Shown here: piece after piece, positions 8,077 through 14,700 of the stretch
Position numbering within the stretch: position 1 is the first letter of the stretch
Layout: every line of letters starts with the position of its first letter
From: an uncultured Methylobacillus sp.
Lineage (GTDB): Bacteria > Pseudomonadota > Gammaproteobacteria > Burkholderiales > Methylophilaceae
NCBI GenBank assembly: GCA_946478965.1
Contig: CAMLDQ010000039.1
Span: forward strand, 1-18,751
Direction of reading: 5' to 3'
DNA: 18,751 nt
Program-made: the position numbers and the translations under genes
The notes under the pieces: generated by a model
What the model saw: only the letters and a program-made list of their open reading frames with translations
The model's database searches: none
What the model was told of the DNA's origin: nothing

Positions 8077-9192
8077 ATGTCGCGCAACTCAATTCTCAAC
8101 GGCCGCCATATCGCCCTCGGCTCCAAGCTGGACGGCGATACCTGGAACGACATGCCGATCCCCTGGAGCTATAACTCCGATCCGCACGACGAAGTGGTGG
8201 CGGTACGCTCCGCTGCCGGCCTGTACGACGTCACAGCACTCAACATCGTCAACGTCAGTGGCCCGGATGCCGAAAGCGTGCTCGACCGACTGGTGGCCAT
8301 CGATGTGACCCGCCTGGTACCGGGCACTTCCCGGCTTGCTGCCGAAGTCGACGAGAATGGAGCCCTGTGCGACGACATCATGATCATCCGCGATTCGGCG
8401 CAGGAATTCCGTGTATCCCATGGCAGCGGCAAGACGCCTGAACAACTGGCCAAACTGGCCGCCGGCAAGAACGTCACGGTCACGCCGGATCACGATGTGC
8501 ATATCCTGTCGCTGCAGGGGCCGAAGTCGCTCGACATCCTTGCGCCCCACGTCGGATTCGCGCTGGCAGACCTGCCCTACTTCAAGCATGTGAAAACCAC
8601 CCTGTTCGGCTGCGAGGTTTATGTGGCGCGCGGCGGCTATTCGGGCGAGCGCGGCTATGAAGTCTATTGCGCGGCCAAGGATGCGATCCTGCTGTGGGAC
8701 AAGATCCTGGAAGTCGGCAAACCTTTCGGTGCCATCCCCGCCTCGTGGAATTCGCTGGAGCTGACCCGCATGGAAGCCGGTCTGCTGTTCTTCCCGTTCG
8801 AAATGCCGGAAGGCGACACCACGCCCTGGGAAGTCAACATGGGCTGGGGTGTCGATCTCGACAAGCTGGGCGACTACATCGGCAAGCAGGCCGTGCTGAA
8901 GCTCAAGGGCCGCGAGCGCGTGAAGCATACCGGCCTCGTCTGCGACAGCGCAGAGGCGCCTGTCGCGGGTGCCGGGATTTACAAGGACGGCAAGCGGATC
9001 GGCGAAGTCACCAGCGGCAGTTTCAGCCGCTACCTGATGCTCTCGATTGCCATGGTGCATGTGAAGCCCGAATTTTCGCAGATCGGTCTGCAAGTCGATG
9101 TGGATAGCAACGGCAAGACGGTAAAAGCACGCATTGCCCGCCCCCCGTTTTACGATCCGATGCGCCTGCGCACGCATCCGGAAGGTCGCTGA
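8077..9192 (+). CDS. dmmD: Tetrahydrofolate-dependent GcvT-like subunit of dimethylamine monooxygenase cluster
   Basis: A 371-residue member of the glycine-cleavage T-protein / aminomethyltransferase family. It shows the folate-binding-fold features SAAGLYDVTALNIVNVSGPD, the segment DENGALCDDIMIIR, a RGGYSGERGYEVYC motif and a C-terminal barrel domain with SGSFSRYLMLSIAMVHVKPE. In the haem-dependent oxidative N-demethylase (HODM/Dmm) system this subunit is thought to capture the methyl-derived one-carbon unit on tetrahydrofolate instead of releasing formaldehyde. GGAG at 8065-8068 precedes ATG 8077. It opens a four-gene operon with tight spacing. True GcvT is unlikely because gcvH and gcvP are absent and the HODM partners follow directly. 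Confidence 0.85.
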   Translation: MSRNSILNGRHIALGSKLDGDTWNDMPIPWSYNSDPHDEVVAVRSAAGLYDVTALNIVNVSGPDAESVLDRLVAIDVTRLVPGTSRLAAEVDENGALCDDIMIIRDSAQEFRVSHGSGKTPEQLAKLAAGKNVTVTPDHDVHILSLQGPKSLDILAPHVGFALADLPYFKHVKTTLFGCEVYVARGGYSGERGYEVYCAAKDAILLWDKILEVGKPFGAIPASWNSLELTRMEAGLLFFPFEMPEGDTTPWEVNMGWGVDLDKLGDYIGKQAVLKLKGRERVKHTGLVCDSAEAPVAGAGIYKDGKRIGEVTSGSFSRYLMLSIAMVHVKPEFSQIGLQVDVDSNGKTVKARIARPPFYDPMRLRTHPEGR

Positions 9193-9209
9193 GCGCGCGC
9201 TGGAGGGTA

Positions 9210-9815
9210 ATGATGGAACGCGGTTACAAAATCAGGAGCAAGCCCGATTATCAGTCGCTCGCCTGGGCGCCGCAGGGTACCGGCCATGTGGTAGTCGCCA
9301 AGGGCGGCGGCGGCATGGCGGTGCTGCAGCTATTTCAGCAGATGTATCCGAAAGAGCCGGTCAGAGTTATCTACGTCAAGGATCCGCACGAACGCATCAA
9401 TTATGCCGACACGCTGACCAAGGTCGCCGGCGATGCCTTGCAGTGCTACGACAACGATACCGACGGCCTTTATGCATTCCACAAGATGCTGCATGCCTGC
9501 CGCATGGGTACCCAGTTCTACATGGCAGGGTCGGAAACTTTCATCTGGTCGGCAGTGAAGATCGCCAAGCTGTTCGGCGTGCAGGAAGACGATGTGATGA
9601 AACAGGTTTCGGTCACGCTGGCGCGCCCCGTGTATTGCGTGCATTGCAAAGGGGTGACGCCGGAAGTGAGTACCAACATCGTAGCCTGCGGCAAGTGTGG
9701 GCGCCATCTTTTTGTTCGCGATCATTTCTCCCGGCTGCTGGGCGCCTACATGGGCTTGCAGATCGATGCCGAAGCACCGGGCGAAATTCCCCCTGTCGAG
9801 GAGATTTACCCATGA
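9210..9815 (+). CDS. dmmA: Dimethylamine monooxygenase subunit, DmmA family
   Basis: A 201-residue protein matching the small DmmA-type subunit of dimethylamine monooxygenase. The N-terminal ~135 residues look like a Rossmann-like sub-domain (GTGHVVVAKGGGGMAVLQLF; PVRVIYVKD). The C-terminus holds a rubredoxin/zinc-ribbon-like four-Cys pattern, C143-x2-C146-x13-C160-x2-C163, in VYCVHCKG and VACGKCGRHL. It probably bridges the reductase and the haem subunit. GGAGGG (9202-9207) serves ATG 9210 or, with better spacing, ATG 9213. The stop overlaps the start of the reductase gene (ATGA). Whether the cysteines hold zinc or iron cannot be told from sequence. Confidence 0.8.
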   Translation: MMERGYKIRSKPDYQSLAWAPQGTGHVVVAKGGGGMAVLQLFQQMYPKEPVRVIYVKDPHERINYADTLTKVAGDALQCYDNDTDGLYAFHKMLHACRMGTQFYMAGSETFIWSAVKIAKLFGVQEDDVMKQVSVTLARPVYCVHCKGVTPEVSTNIVACGKCGRHLFVRDHFSRLLGAYMGLQIDAEAPGEIPPVEEIYP

Positions 9816-10771
9816 GCATGAGTTCGGTCAATGTTCGAGTCGCCGCGATCGAGCGCGTAACGCCCCTCGTCAAGCATTTCACGCTGGTGCGGGAGGACGG
9901 CGAGGCATTGCCGCCGTTCTCGGGCGGCAGCCACGTGGTGGTGTCGATGGATGCCGGCGGCCGGGTCTATCGCAATGCCTACTCGCTGATGGGCTCGCCC
10001 GAGGATGGTGCGGCTTACCACATTTCCGTCAGACGCCAGGAGCGCTCGCGCGGCGGCTCGGTGTTCATGCACGACAAGGTGGTGGAAGGCAGCATCCTGC
10101 AGATCACGCTGCCGACGAATCTGTTTCCGATCTCCCGCATGGGGCGCAAGCATATCCTGATCGCCGGCGGTATCGGCATCACGCCGTTCATGTCGCAGCT
10201 GCACGATATCGAGCGTAATGGCCACGACTACGAATTGCACTATGCGTTCCGAGCGCCGGAGCATGGCGCATTTGCGGAAAAGCTGCAGGCCCGCTGCGGT
10301 GACCGTGCGTATTTCTACATCGACAGCGAAGGCCAGAAGCTCGATATCCAGGAGGTATTGCGCCGGCAGCCGCTTGGCACGCATGTCTACGTCTGCGGCC
10401 CTGGCCCGATGGTGACGGCCGTACAAGAGGCGACGCACGCGCTCGGCTGGCCGCAGCGCCATTTCCACAGCGAACAGTTCGGCGCCCCGCCGGGGGGCGA
10501 GCCGTTTCAGGTCACATTGGCAAAGTCCGGTGTGGTCGTGGACGTTCCGGGGGATATGAGCCTGCTGCAGGCACTCGAAGATGCCGGCGCGGAGGTCGAT
10601 TCGCTTTGCCGCGGTGGCGCTTGTGGCCGCTGCATGGTGGAAGTGCTGGAGGTGGATGGCGAACTGCTGCATCACGACGACTATCTGAGCGAGGCGGAAA
10701 AGGCTTCCGGCAAGAAGATCATGCCATGCGTTTCGCGCGCCCGCTGCACCCATCTGTTGGTAAATCTGTAA
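9812..10771 (+). CDS. dmmB: FMN/[2Fe-2S] PDR/VanB-type reductase of dimethylamine monooxygenase
   Basis: A 319-residue single-chain reductase with three domains in order. The FMN domain carries the RNAYSL motif (residues ~55-60). The NAD(P)H domain has LIAGGIGITPFMSQL and YVCGPGPMV. The C-terminal plant-type ferredoxin has C266-x4-C271-x2-C274-x31-C306. This is the phthalate dioxygenase reductase/VanB layout. It would feed electrons from NAD(P)H to the haem demethylase subunit. The ATG at 9812 overlaps the dmmA stop; a second ATG at 9818 is possible. The subunit letter follows the D-A-B-C gene order reported for marine dmm clusters and is less certain than the function. Confidence 0.87.
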   Translation: MSMSSVNVRVAAIERVTPLVKHFTLVREDGEALPPFSGGSHVVVSMDAGGRVYRNAYSLMGSPEDGAAYHISVRRQERSRGGSVFMHDKVVEGSILQITLPTNLFPISRMGRKHILIAGGIGITPFMSQLHDIERNGHDYELHYAFRAPEHGAFAEKLQARCGDRAYFYIDSEGQKLDIQEVLRRQPLGTHVYVCGPGPMVTAVQEATHALGWPQRHFHSEQFGAPPGGEPFQVTLAKSGVVVDVPGDMSLLQALEDAGAEVDSLCRGGACGRCMVEVLEVDGELLHHDDYLSEAEKASGKKIMPCVSRARCTHLLVNL

Positions 10772-10784
10772 CGAGGGAAACATC

Positions 10785-11825
10785 ATGGCACTCGCATTCA
10801 AACAGGAAACGTTCCGCGACGATTACACCTATCGCAATTCTCCCGCAGCGATCCGGCGCTTTCCTTTTCCGTTTCCGGAAGACCGCTACATGTATTCGGT
10901 CAACATGGAACCGCACGCCCCCGGCAAGCCCGGCTCGGTGGTCGAATTCGCCATCGATATCGATGAGCATTATGTAGCCGAGTGCCAGGACAAGGCGATC
11001 ACGTTGGCGGATGATCCTGGCCGCTATGCCTCGTTGCCGCACACCATGGATGCGCAGTGGGACGTGCTTGAGTTGGTCATGGAATCGCTGTCGAAGGATT
11101 ATCCCGAGCAGTTCAGCCTGACCAAGGACGGCAAGGTGTGGACCTGGATCAACCGGCCGCTGGGCATCCACGACACTTTCACCTTCGGCGAGCGCAGCAC
11201 GCTGCCGATGGAGCCGTTCGAATACGTCGGCCGCCAGGTGCAGGGCGATTGGGTGATCCTGGACCAGCGCGACAACGATCTCTACGCCGATGCGGGCATC
11301 GTCACCAGCCAGGCCGACTGGTCGCTGATGTTCGATGCCGGGATGTCGTTCATGCAATGGCACGGCCCGGTGCCGCAGGCGCATGAAATGGGCGTGTTCG
11401 AGCGCGCCCTGAAATACCTGCTCAACATGCAGTACGGCCATCCAGTGCGGCGCCTGAACTGGACCATGACCATCAATCCGCGCCTCGATACATCCCCGGA
11501 AAATTACGAACGCTGGGGACAGGATCGCAACACGGTAACGCCGCAGAATGCGGGCGAGAAAGTACATCTGCGCGTGGAATTGCAAACCTTGTTTCGCCTG
11601 CCGCGCAGTAACGGCATCGTATTCAGCATCCGCTGCTACCTGATCAGCCTGGAAGAGCTGGCCACCTACCCGCGTTGGGCAAAGCGCCTGCATCGGGTGC
11701 TGCGCGACCTGCATCCTGATCTGGTGGAATACAAGGGGCTGACCAAATATCGGCCGGCGGCATTGGAATGGCTGTCCAAGCTCGACGACGGAGCGCCGCT
11801 CGAGCTCGGTACGCAGCCGGAATAG
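10785..11825 (+). CDS. dmmC: Haem PAS-fold oxidative N-demethylase subunit (DUF3445/HODM alpha)
   Basis: A 346-residue protein of the DUF3445 family, recast as the haem-binding catalytic subunit of oxidative N-demethylase (HODM), in which a PAS fold works as an enzyme. Recognisable segments are RRFPFPFPEDRYMYSVNMEP near the N-terminus, NRPLGIHDTFTFGERSTLPM, MQWHGPVP, and the C-terminal core VHLRVELQTLFRLPRSNGIV followed by FSIRCYL. With O2 and reducing power from the adjacent reductase it demethylates dimethylamine to methylamine. GAGGGA (10773-10778) precedes ATG 10785. The axial haem ligands cannot be assigned reliably by eye. The letter C is assigned by gene order only. Confidence 0.88.
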   Translation: MALAFKQETFRDDYTYRNSPAAIRRFPFPFPEDRYMYSVNMEPHAPGKPGSVVEFAIDIDEHYVAECQDKAITLADDPGRYASLPHTMDAQWDVLELVMESLSKDYPEQFSLTKDGKVWTWINRPLGIHDTFTFGERSTLPMEPFEYVGRQVQGDWVILDQRDNDLYADAGIVTSQADWSLMFDAGMSFMQWHGPVPQAHEMGVFERALKYLLNMQYGHPVRRLNWTMTINPRLDTSPENYERWGQDRNTVTPQNAGEKVHLRVELQTLFRLPRSNGIVFSIRCYLISLEELATYPRWAKRLHRVLRDLHPDLVEYKGLTKYRPAALEWLSKLDDGAPLELGTQPE

Positions 11826-11839
11826 CGGAAGCGCCTCCG

Positions 11840-12250
11840 ATGCAGCCGCGATCCGGAACCCAGGGGCGCCCCGACTCGTTATATGAGCAAATCGGCGGCG
11901 AGGCAGGCGTACGGCGACTGGTCGAAACCTTTTACGACCTCGTCGAATCCCATCCCGCCGGTCGTCCGGTGCTGCTGTTGCAATTGCGTGGTCACGGCAT
12001 CGCGCATGCGCGTATCGACCAGTTTAATTTCCTCTCCGGATTTTTTGGCGGGCCGCGCCTGTTTACCGAGCGTTACGGGCATTCCGACGTGCGCAAGATC
12101 CATGCGCACGTCGTGATCGACCAGGAAGCCAGCGATTCCTGGCTGACGTGCATGGACATGGCGATCGATCAGATTGGCTTGGCGGCCGGGCTCAAGCGGC
12201 AGCTAATGGAAAATTTCATCCGGGTTGCCGAAGCGCTGGTGAATGCGTGA
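11840..12250 (+). CDS. Group II-type truncated haemoglobin
   Basis: A 136-residue globin with the truncated-haemoglobin start SLYEQIGGEAGVRRLVETFYDLV, then FNFLSGFFGGPRLFTERYGH and the proximal-histidine segment KIHAHVVI with His88 in the family position. SWLTCMDMAIDQIG follows as the G/H helix region. The distal stretch before the CD region (ESHPAGRPVLLLQLRGHGIA) deviates from the usual LPEA...LHP pattern. The frame opens earlier, but ATG 11840 is the first sensible start, 14 bases after the dmmC stop, with only a weak upstream GCGGAAGC. It is probably co-transcribed with dmm. A link to O2 supply or NO/peroxide protection of the haem monooxygenase is inference. Confidence 0.88.
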   Translation: MQPRSGTQGRPDSLYEQIGGEAGVRRLVETFYDLVESHPAGRPVLLLQLRGHGIAHARIDQFNFLSGFFGGPRLFTERYGHSDVRKIHAHVVIDQEASDSWLTCMDMAIDQIGLAAGLKRQLMENFIRVAEALVNA

Positions 12251-12302
12251 AGCGAGGCCAGGACTGCGGCAGTCAGAGAGGACGCTACAAATAATAAAAA
12301 AA

Positions 12303-12349
12303 AGTTCACAAAAGTAAAATTTCGGTGCAATATTTTACTTTTGTGAACT
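12303..12349. promoter_or_regulatory. Perfect 18-bp inverted repeat, probable operator of the outer-membrane gene
   Basis: AGTTCACAAAAGTAAAAT (12303-12320) is followed after an 11-base spacer by its exact reverse complement (12332-12349). It is A+T-rich within a G+C-rich region, lacks a downstream T-run, and lies 60 bases upstream of ATG 12409. A TATAGT box (12349-12354), one mismatch from the -10 consensus, abuts the right arm, so the repeat would cover the -35 region. This placement fits a regulator-binding site rather than a terminator for the globin gene. The half-site recurs upstream of the Fae-like gene. Confidence 0.7.
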
Positions 12350-12408
12350 ATAGTTTCATAGAGGTGTTATCAAGGGCTGTTTCAATCAACTTTCAGGGAG
12401 ATACGGAA

Positions 12409-13227
12409 ATGAGGAATGCAAGCAAGTGGCTGCTGATGGCCGGAGTTTTGGGAGGGGCGGCGCTATCGGCGGCGCCCGTTTGGGCTGAAGAGGCCGCTGC
12501 TGCGGCTGAGCCGGCATCTCCGCATAGCCTCAGTGCCAATATCGGGCTGTATGGACAATATGTGTTCCGCGGCATCACCTACACCAACGAGCGCCCCGCG
12601 CTGCAAGGCGGTTTCGATTACGCGCACTCGAGTGGCATTTACCTCGGTGTGTGGGGTTCCAATGTCGACAAGGACGCTCTCTACGGCAACACGCTGGAGA
12701 TCGATCTGTACGGTGGTTGGGCCAAGCAGCTGACGGACGATTTCGGCATCAATGTCGGCTTCCTGCAGTTCTATTATCCCGACAACGATCACCCGAATTT
12801 TGGCGCAGGCACCAATGAGTCGCCCAACACGACGGAGCTGAACGCCGCGGGCACCTGGAAATGGTTCACCCTCAAGTACAGCTACGCGGTCAGCGATTTC
12901 TTTGGCCTGAACAACAAGAGTCTTGCTGACGGCAAGGGCGACAGCCGCGGCAGCGACTATCTCGAGCTCAACTTCAATTACACGCTGCCCTATGACATCA
13001 ACCTGGCACTGCACGCCGGCCACCAACGCGTTGAAGGACGCAGCATCGCCGATTACACCGACTTTCTGGTCGGCGTGAACAAGAATTTCTCGGTCGCAGG
13101 CAGTACCGGCTGGAACGCAGGGGTGAATTTCACCTCGACCAATGCCAGCCATTCCTGGTACGTGGATAACAAGGGATCCTATACGGGCGACGACCATGTC
13201 GTGCTGTTCCTGAAGCGCACGTTCTGA
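12409..13227 (+). CDS. Gcw_chp (TIGR02001) family outer-membrane beta-barrel protein
   Basis: A 272-residue exported protein. A signal peptide (MRNASKWLLMAGVLGGAALS, cleavage probably after PVWA near residue 27) is followed by an Ala/Glu-rich linker and alternating amphipathic strands. The family opening is SANIGLYGQYVFRGITYTNE, with ALQGGFDYAHSSGIYLGVWG next and a terminal aromatic strand DDHVVLFLKRTF ending in Phe, as in outer-membrane barrels. Proteins of this family are common in Gram-negative bacteria but have no firm function; a channel role is plausible. GGGAG (12396-12400) fixes the start. A GTG further upstream lies inside the inverted repeat and is not credible. It is a single-gene unit closed by a strong terminator. 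Confidence 0.87.
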   Translation: MRNASKWLLMAGVLGGAALSAAPVWAEEAAAAAEPASPHSLSANIGLYGQYVFRGITYTNERPALQGGFDYAHSSGIYLGVWGSNVDKDALYGNTLEIDLYGGWAKQLTDDFGINVGFLQFYYPDNDHPNFGAGTNESPNTTELNAAGTWKWFTLKYSYAVSDFFGLNNKSLADGKGDSRGSDYLELNFNYTLPYDINLALHAGHQRVEGRSIADYTDFLVGVNKNFSVAGSTGWNAGVNFTSTNASHSWYVDNKGSYTGDDHVVLFLKRTF

Positions 13228-13251
13228 TCGGGCACTTGCGATTAGGGCATG

Positions 13252-13276
13252 AAAAGGGCGCTGTGGCGCCCTTTTT
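13252..13276. terminator. Rho-independent terminator, bidirectional
   Basis: AAAAGGGCGC, loop TGTG, GCGCCCTTTTT: a six-pair G+C stem flanked by an A-run and a T-run, so it can work on both strands. It lies between the convergent outer-membrane gene (stop 13227) and the minus-strand PAS gene (stop 13284). Confidence 0.9.
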
Positions 13277-13283
13277 AGCGGGA

Positions 13284-14675
13284 TCAGGTCGGGTCGGCGT
13301 GCAGGAAAAGCTGCTGCAAGTCCATCATCTTGCCCGCATCGGCGTCGCTGGCGAGGTCAGTGATGAACCCATCTAGGGCGAGCAATTCCCCGGCACTGGA
13401 AAAAACGCCCTTGCCCTGTTCCCATACCCATTTGGTTTTGCCGGAACGGGTGATGATGCGGTAGACCAACTGGAACTTCTGCTGCCGAGCGATCTGCTCC
13501 TGGACGTGCTCCCAGGCATAGACGCGGTCGTCGGGGTGGATGATCTGGATGTAGGAGAAATTGGGAGAATTGACCATTTCATAGGGTTCGTAGCCGGTGA
13601 CTTCGAGGCAGCCGTCGCTGGCGAATTCGAAACTCCAGTTGCGGTCGTTCTTGCAGCGGTAGACCATGCCGGGAACGTTGCTGAGCAGCGTGCTGAGCGA
13701 GCGCCGGTTCGCGCGCAAGCTGGCCTCGGTATTCTTCATGCGACTGATGTCGGTAAGGGTGCCGATGACGCTGGTGCGTTCTCCCTTGAAGGTCGACGTG
13801 CTCTTCGCGCGCATTTCCACCCAATAGGAGTCGCCGTTCCTGGCGATCATGCGCGTCTCCAGTTGGCAGCTCGAACGCTTTCCCTGCGTCAGGGAATTGA
13901 GGCGGGCCTCGACGAGTGGGCGGTCGCCGGGGTGGATGAACGAGATCAGCGGCTGATGCAGGCAGCTTTTGACGGGATGATCAAGCAAACGCTCCCAGGA
14001 CGGATTGAGGAACAGAATGTCGCGGTCGGCGTCGATCTGGAAGACGATGTGTTCGATGCGGTCGATCAGCATGTGGTAATCGAACTGCGCGTCCGCGTCT
14101 AATGACCCGTTGCCAGGGGAAGACGGCGAGGAAAATTGCAGCAGGTTGAGCGATGCGTCGCCTTCCTCGCGCAGTGGCGAGAGCGACATGTAGACCGGCA
14201 GCGTTGTGCCATCTGCGCACAGGATGCGCAGTTTCAGCGTTTCGCTGTAACGGCTGTCGCCGACGGTGCTAGCAATGAATTTTGCAAGATTCAGGTGGTC
14301 GCCGGGATGGACGAGGTTGGTGAGCGGCATGCCGATCACCTGGTCGCTCATGCCCAGCATCCCGAGCTCGGCGAGGAACGCCCGGTTCGCGAAGACGATG
14401 TTGTAGCCATCGAGCACGGCCGCAGGAGTGGAAAGGCTGCTCGAGACGCTGCTGCCCCAAGCGGTGCTGTCGAATCCTTGCTTTCTCGATCCGGCCGGGG
14501 AGCGCAGCGCGATGGGGTACATGGCGATCATCAGCAGAACCGAAAGAATGGTGCTCATGGCCACTGCCAGTGCGGCAAGGTGAACCTTGAACGGGGCATT
14601 TCCGTCCCACCAGACACCGAATACCAGCATGAAGACGACACTTAGCACAACCATGCAAAAAACATATAAGCTCAC
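13284..14675 (-). CDS. Membrane-anchored triple-PAS protein without an output domain
   Basis: A 463-residue protein with two N-terminal membrane helices (residues ~3-21 and ~28-54) followed by three PAS domains at about 75-190, 200-320 and 330-440. PAS cues are NIVFANRAFLAELG, HPGDHLNLAKF, FLNPSWERLLDH with FIHPGDRPLVEARL, and VTGYEPYE with IIHPDDRVYAWEHV; each ends in a PAC-like strand. No kinase, GGDEF, EAL or methyl-accepting region follows; the chain ends soon after the third PAS. It starts with GTG at 14675 on the minus strand, with GAGG about nine bases upstream. It diverges from the NarX-like kinase with one to 25 bases between starts, so it may be an accessory sensor to that system. 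The signal is unknown. Confidence 0.82.
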   Translation of the reverse strand: MSLYVFCMVVLSVVFMLVFGVWWDGNAPFKVHLAALAVAMSTILSVLLMIAMYPIALRSPAGSRKQGFDSTAWGSSVSSSLSTPAAVLDGYNIVFANRAFLAELGMLGMSDQVIGMPLTNLVHPGDHLNLAKFIASTVGDSRYSETLKLRILCADGTTLPVYMSLSPLREEGDASLNLLQFSSPSSPGNGSLDADAQFDYHMLIDRIEHIVFQIDADRDILFLNPSWERLLDHPVKSCLHQPLISFIHPGDRPLVEARLNSLTQGKRSSCQLETRMIARNGDSYWVEMRAKSTSTFKGERTSVIGTLTDISRMKNTEASLRANRRSLSTLLSNVPGMVYRCKNDRNWSFEFASDGCLEVTGYEPYEMVNSPNFSYIQIIHPDDRVYAWEHVQEQIARQQKFQLVYRIITRSGKTKWVWEQGKGVFSSAGELLALDGFITDLASDADAGKMMDLQQLFLHADPT

Positions 14676-14700
14676 GATGACTGACCTCGAATCATCCTAA

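Noticed and set aside
8089..9177. Minus-strand 362-codon frame opposite the GcvT-like gene
   Set aside because: Antisense shadow; the plus strand encodes a clear T-protein family member with good translation signals.
9134..9811. Upstream extension of the reductase frame across dmmA
   Set aside because: Residues before ATG 9812 have no similarity to reductases and overlap the whole dmmA gene; the FMN domain begins normally after 9812.
12262..12274. Short palindrome GACTGC-G-GCAGTC after the truncated haemoglobin gene
   Set aside because: As RNA the stem is only four to five pairs and no T-run follows, so neither a terminator nor an operator can be supported.
12325..12408. GTG start 84 bases upstream of the Gcw_chp gene
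   Set aside because: It lies inside the inverted-repeat spacer and would place a non-signal segment before a good signal peptide; ATG 12409 has GGGAG at proper spacing.
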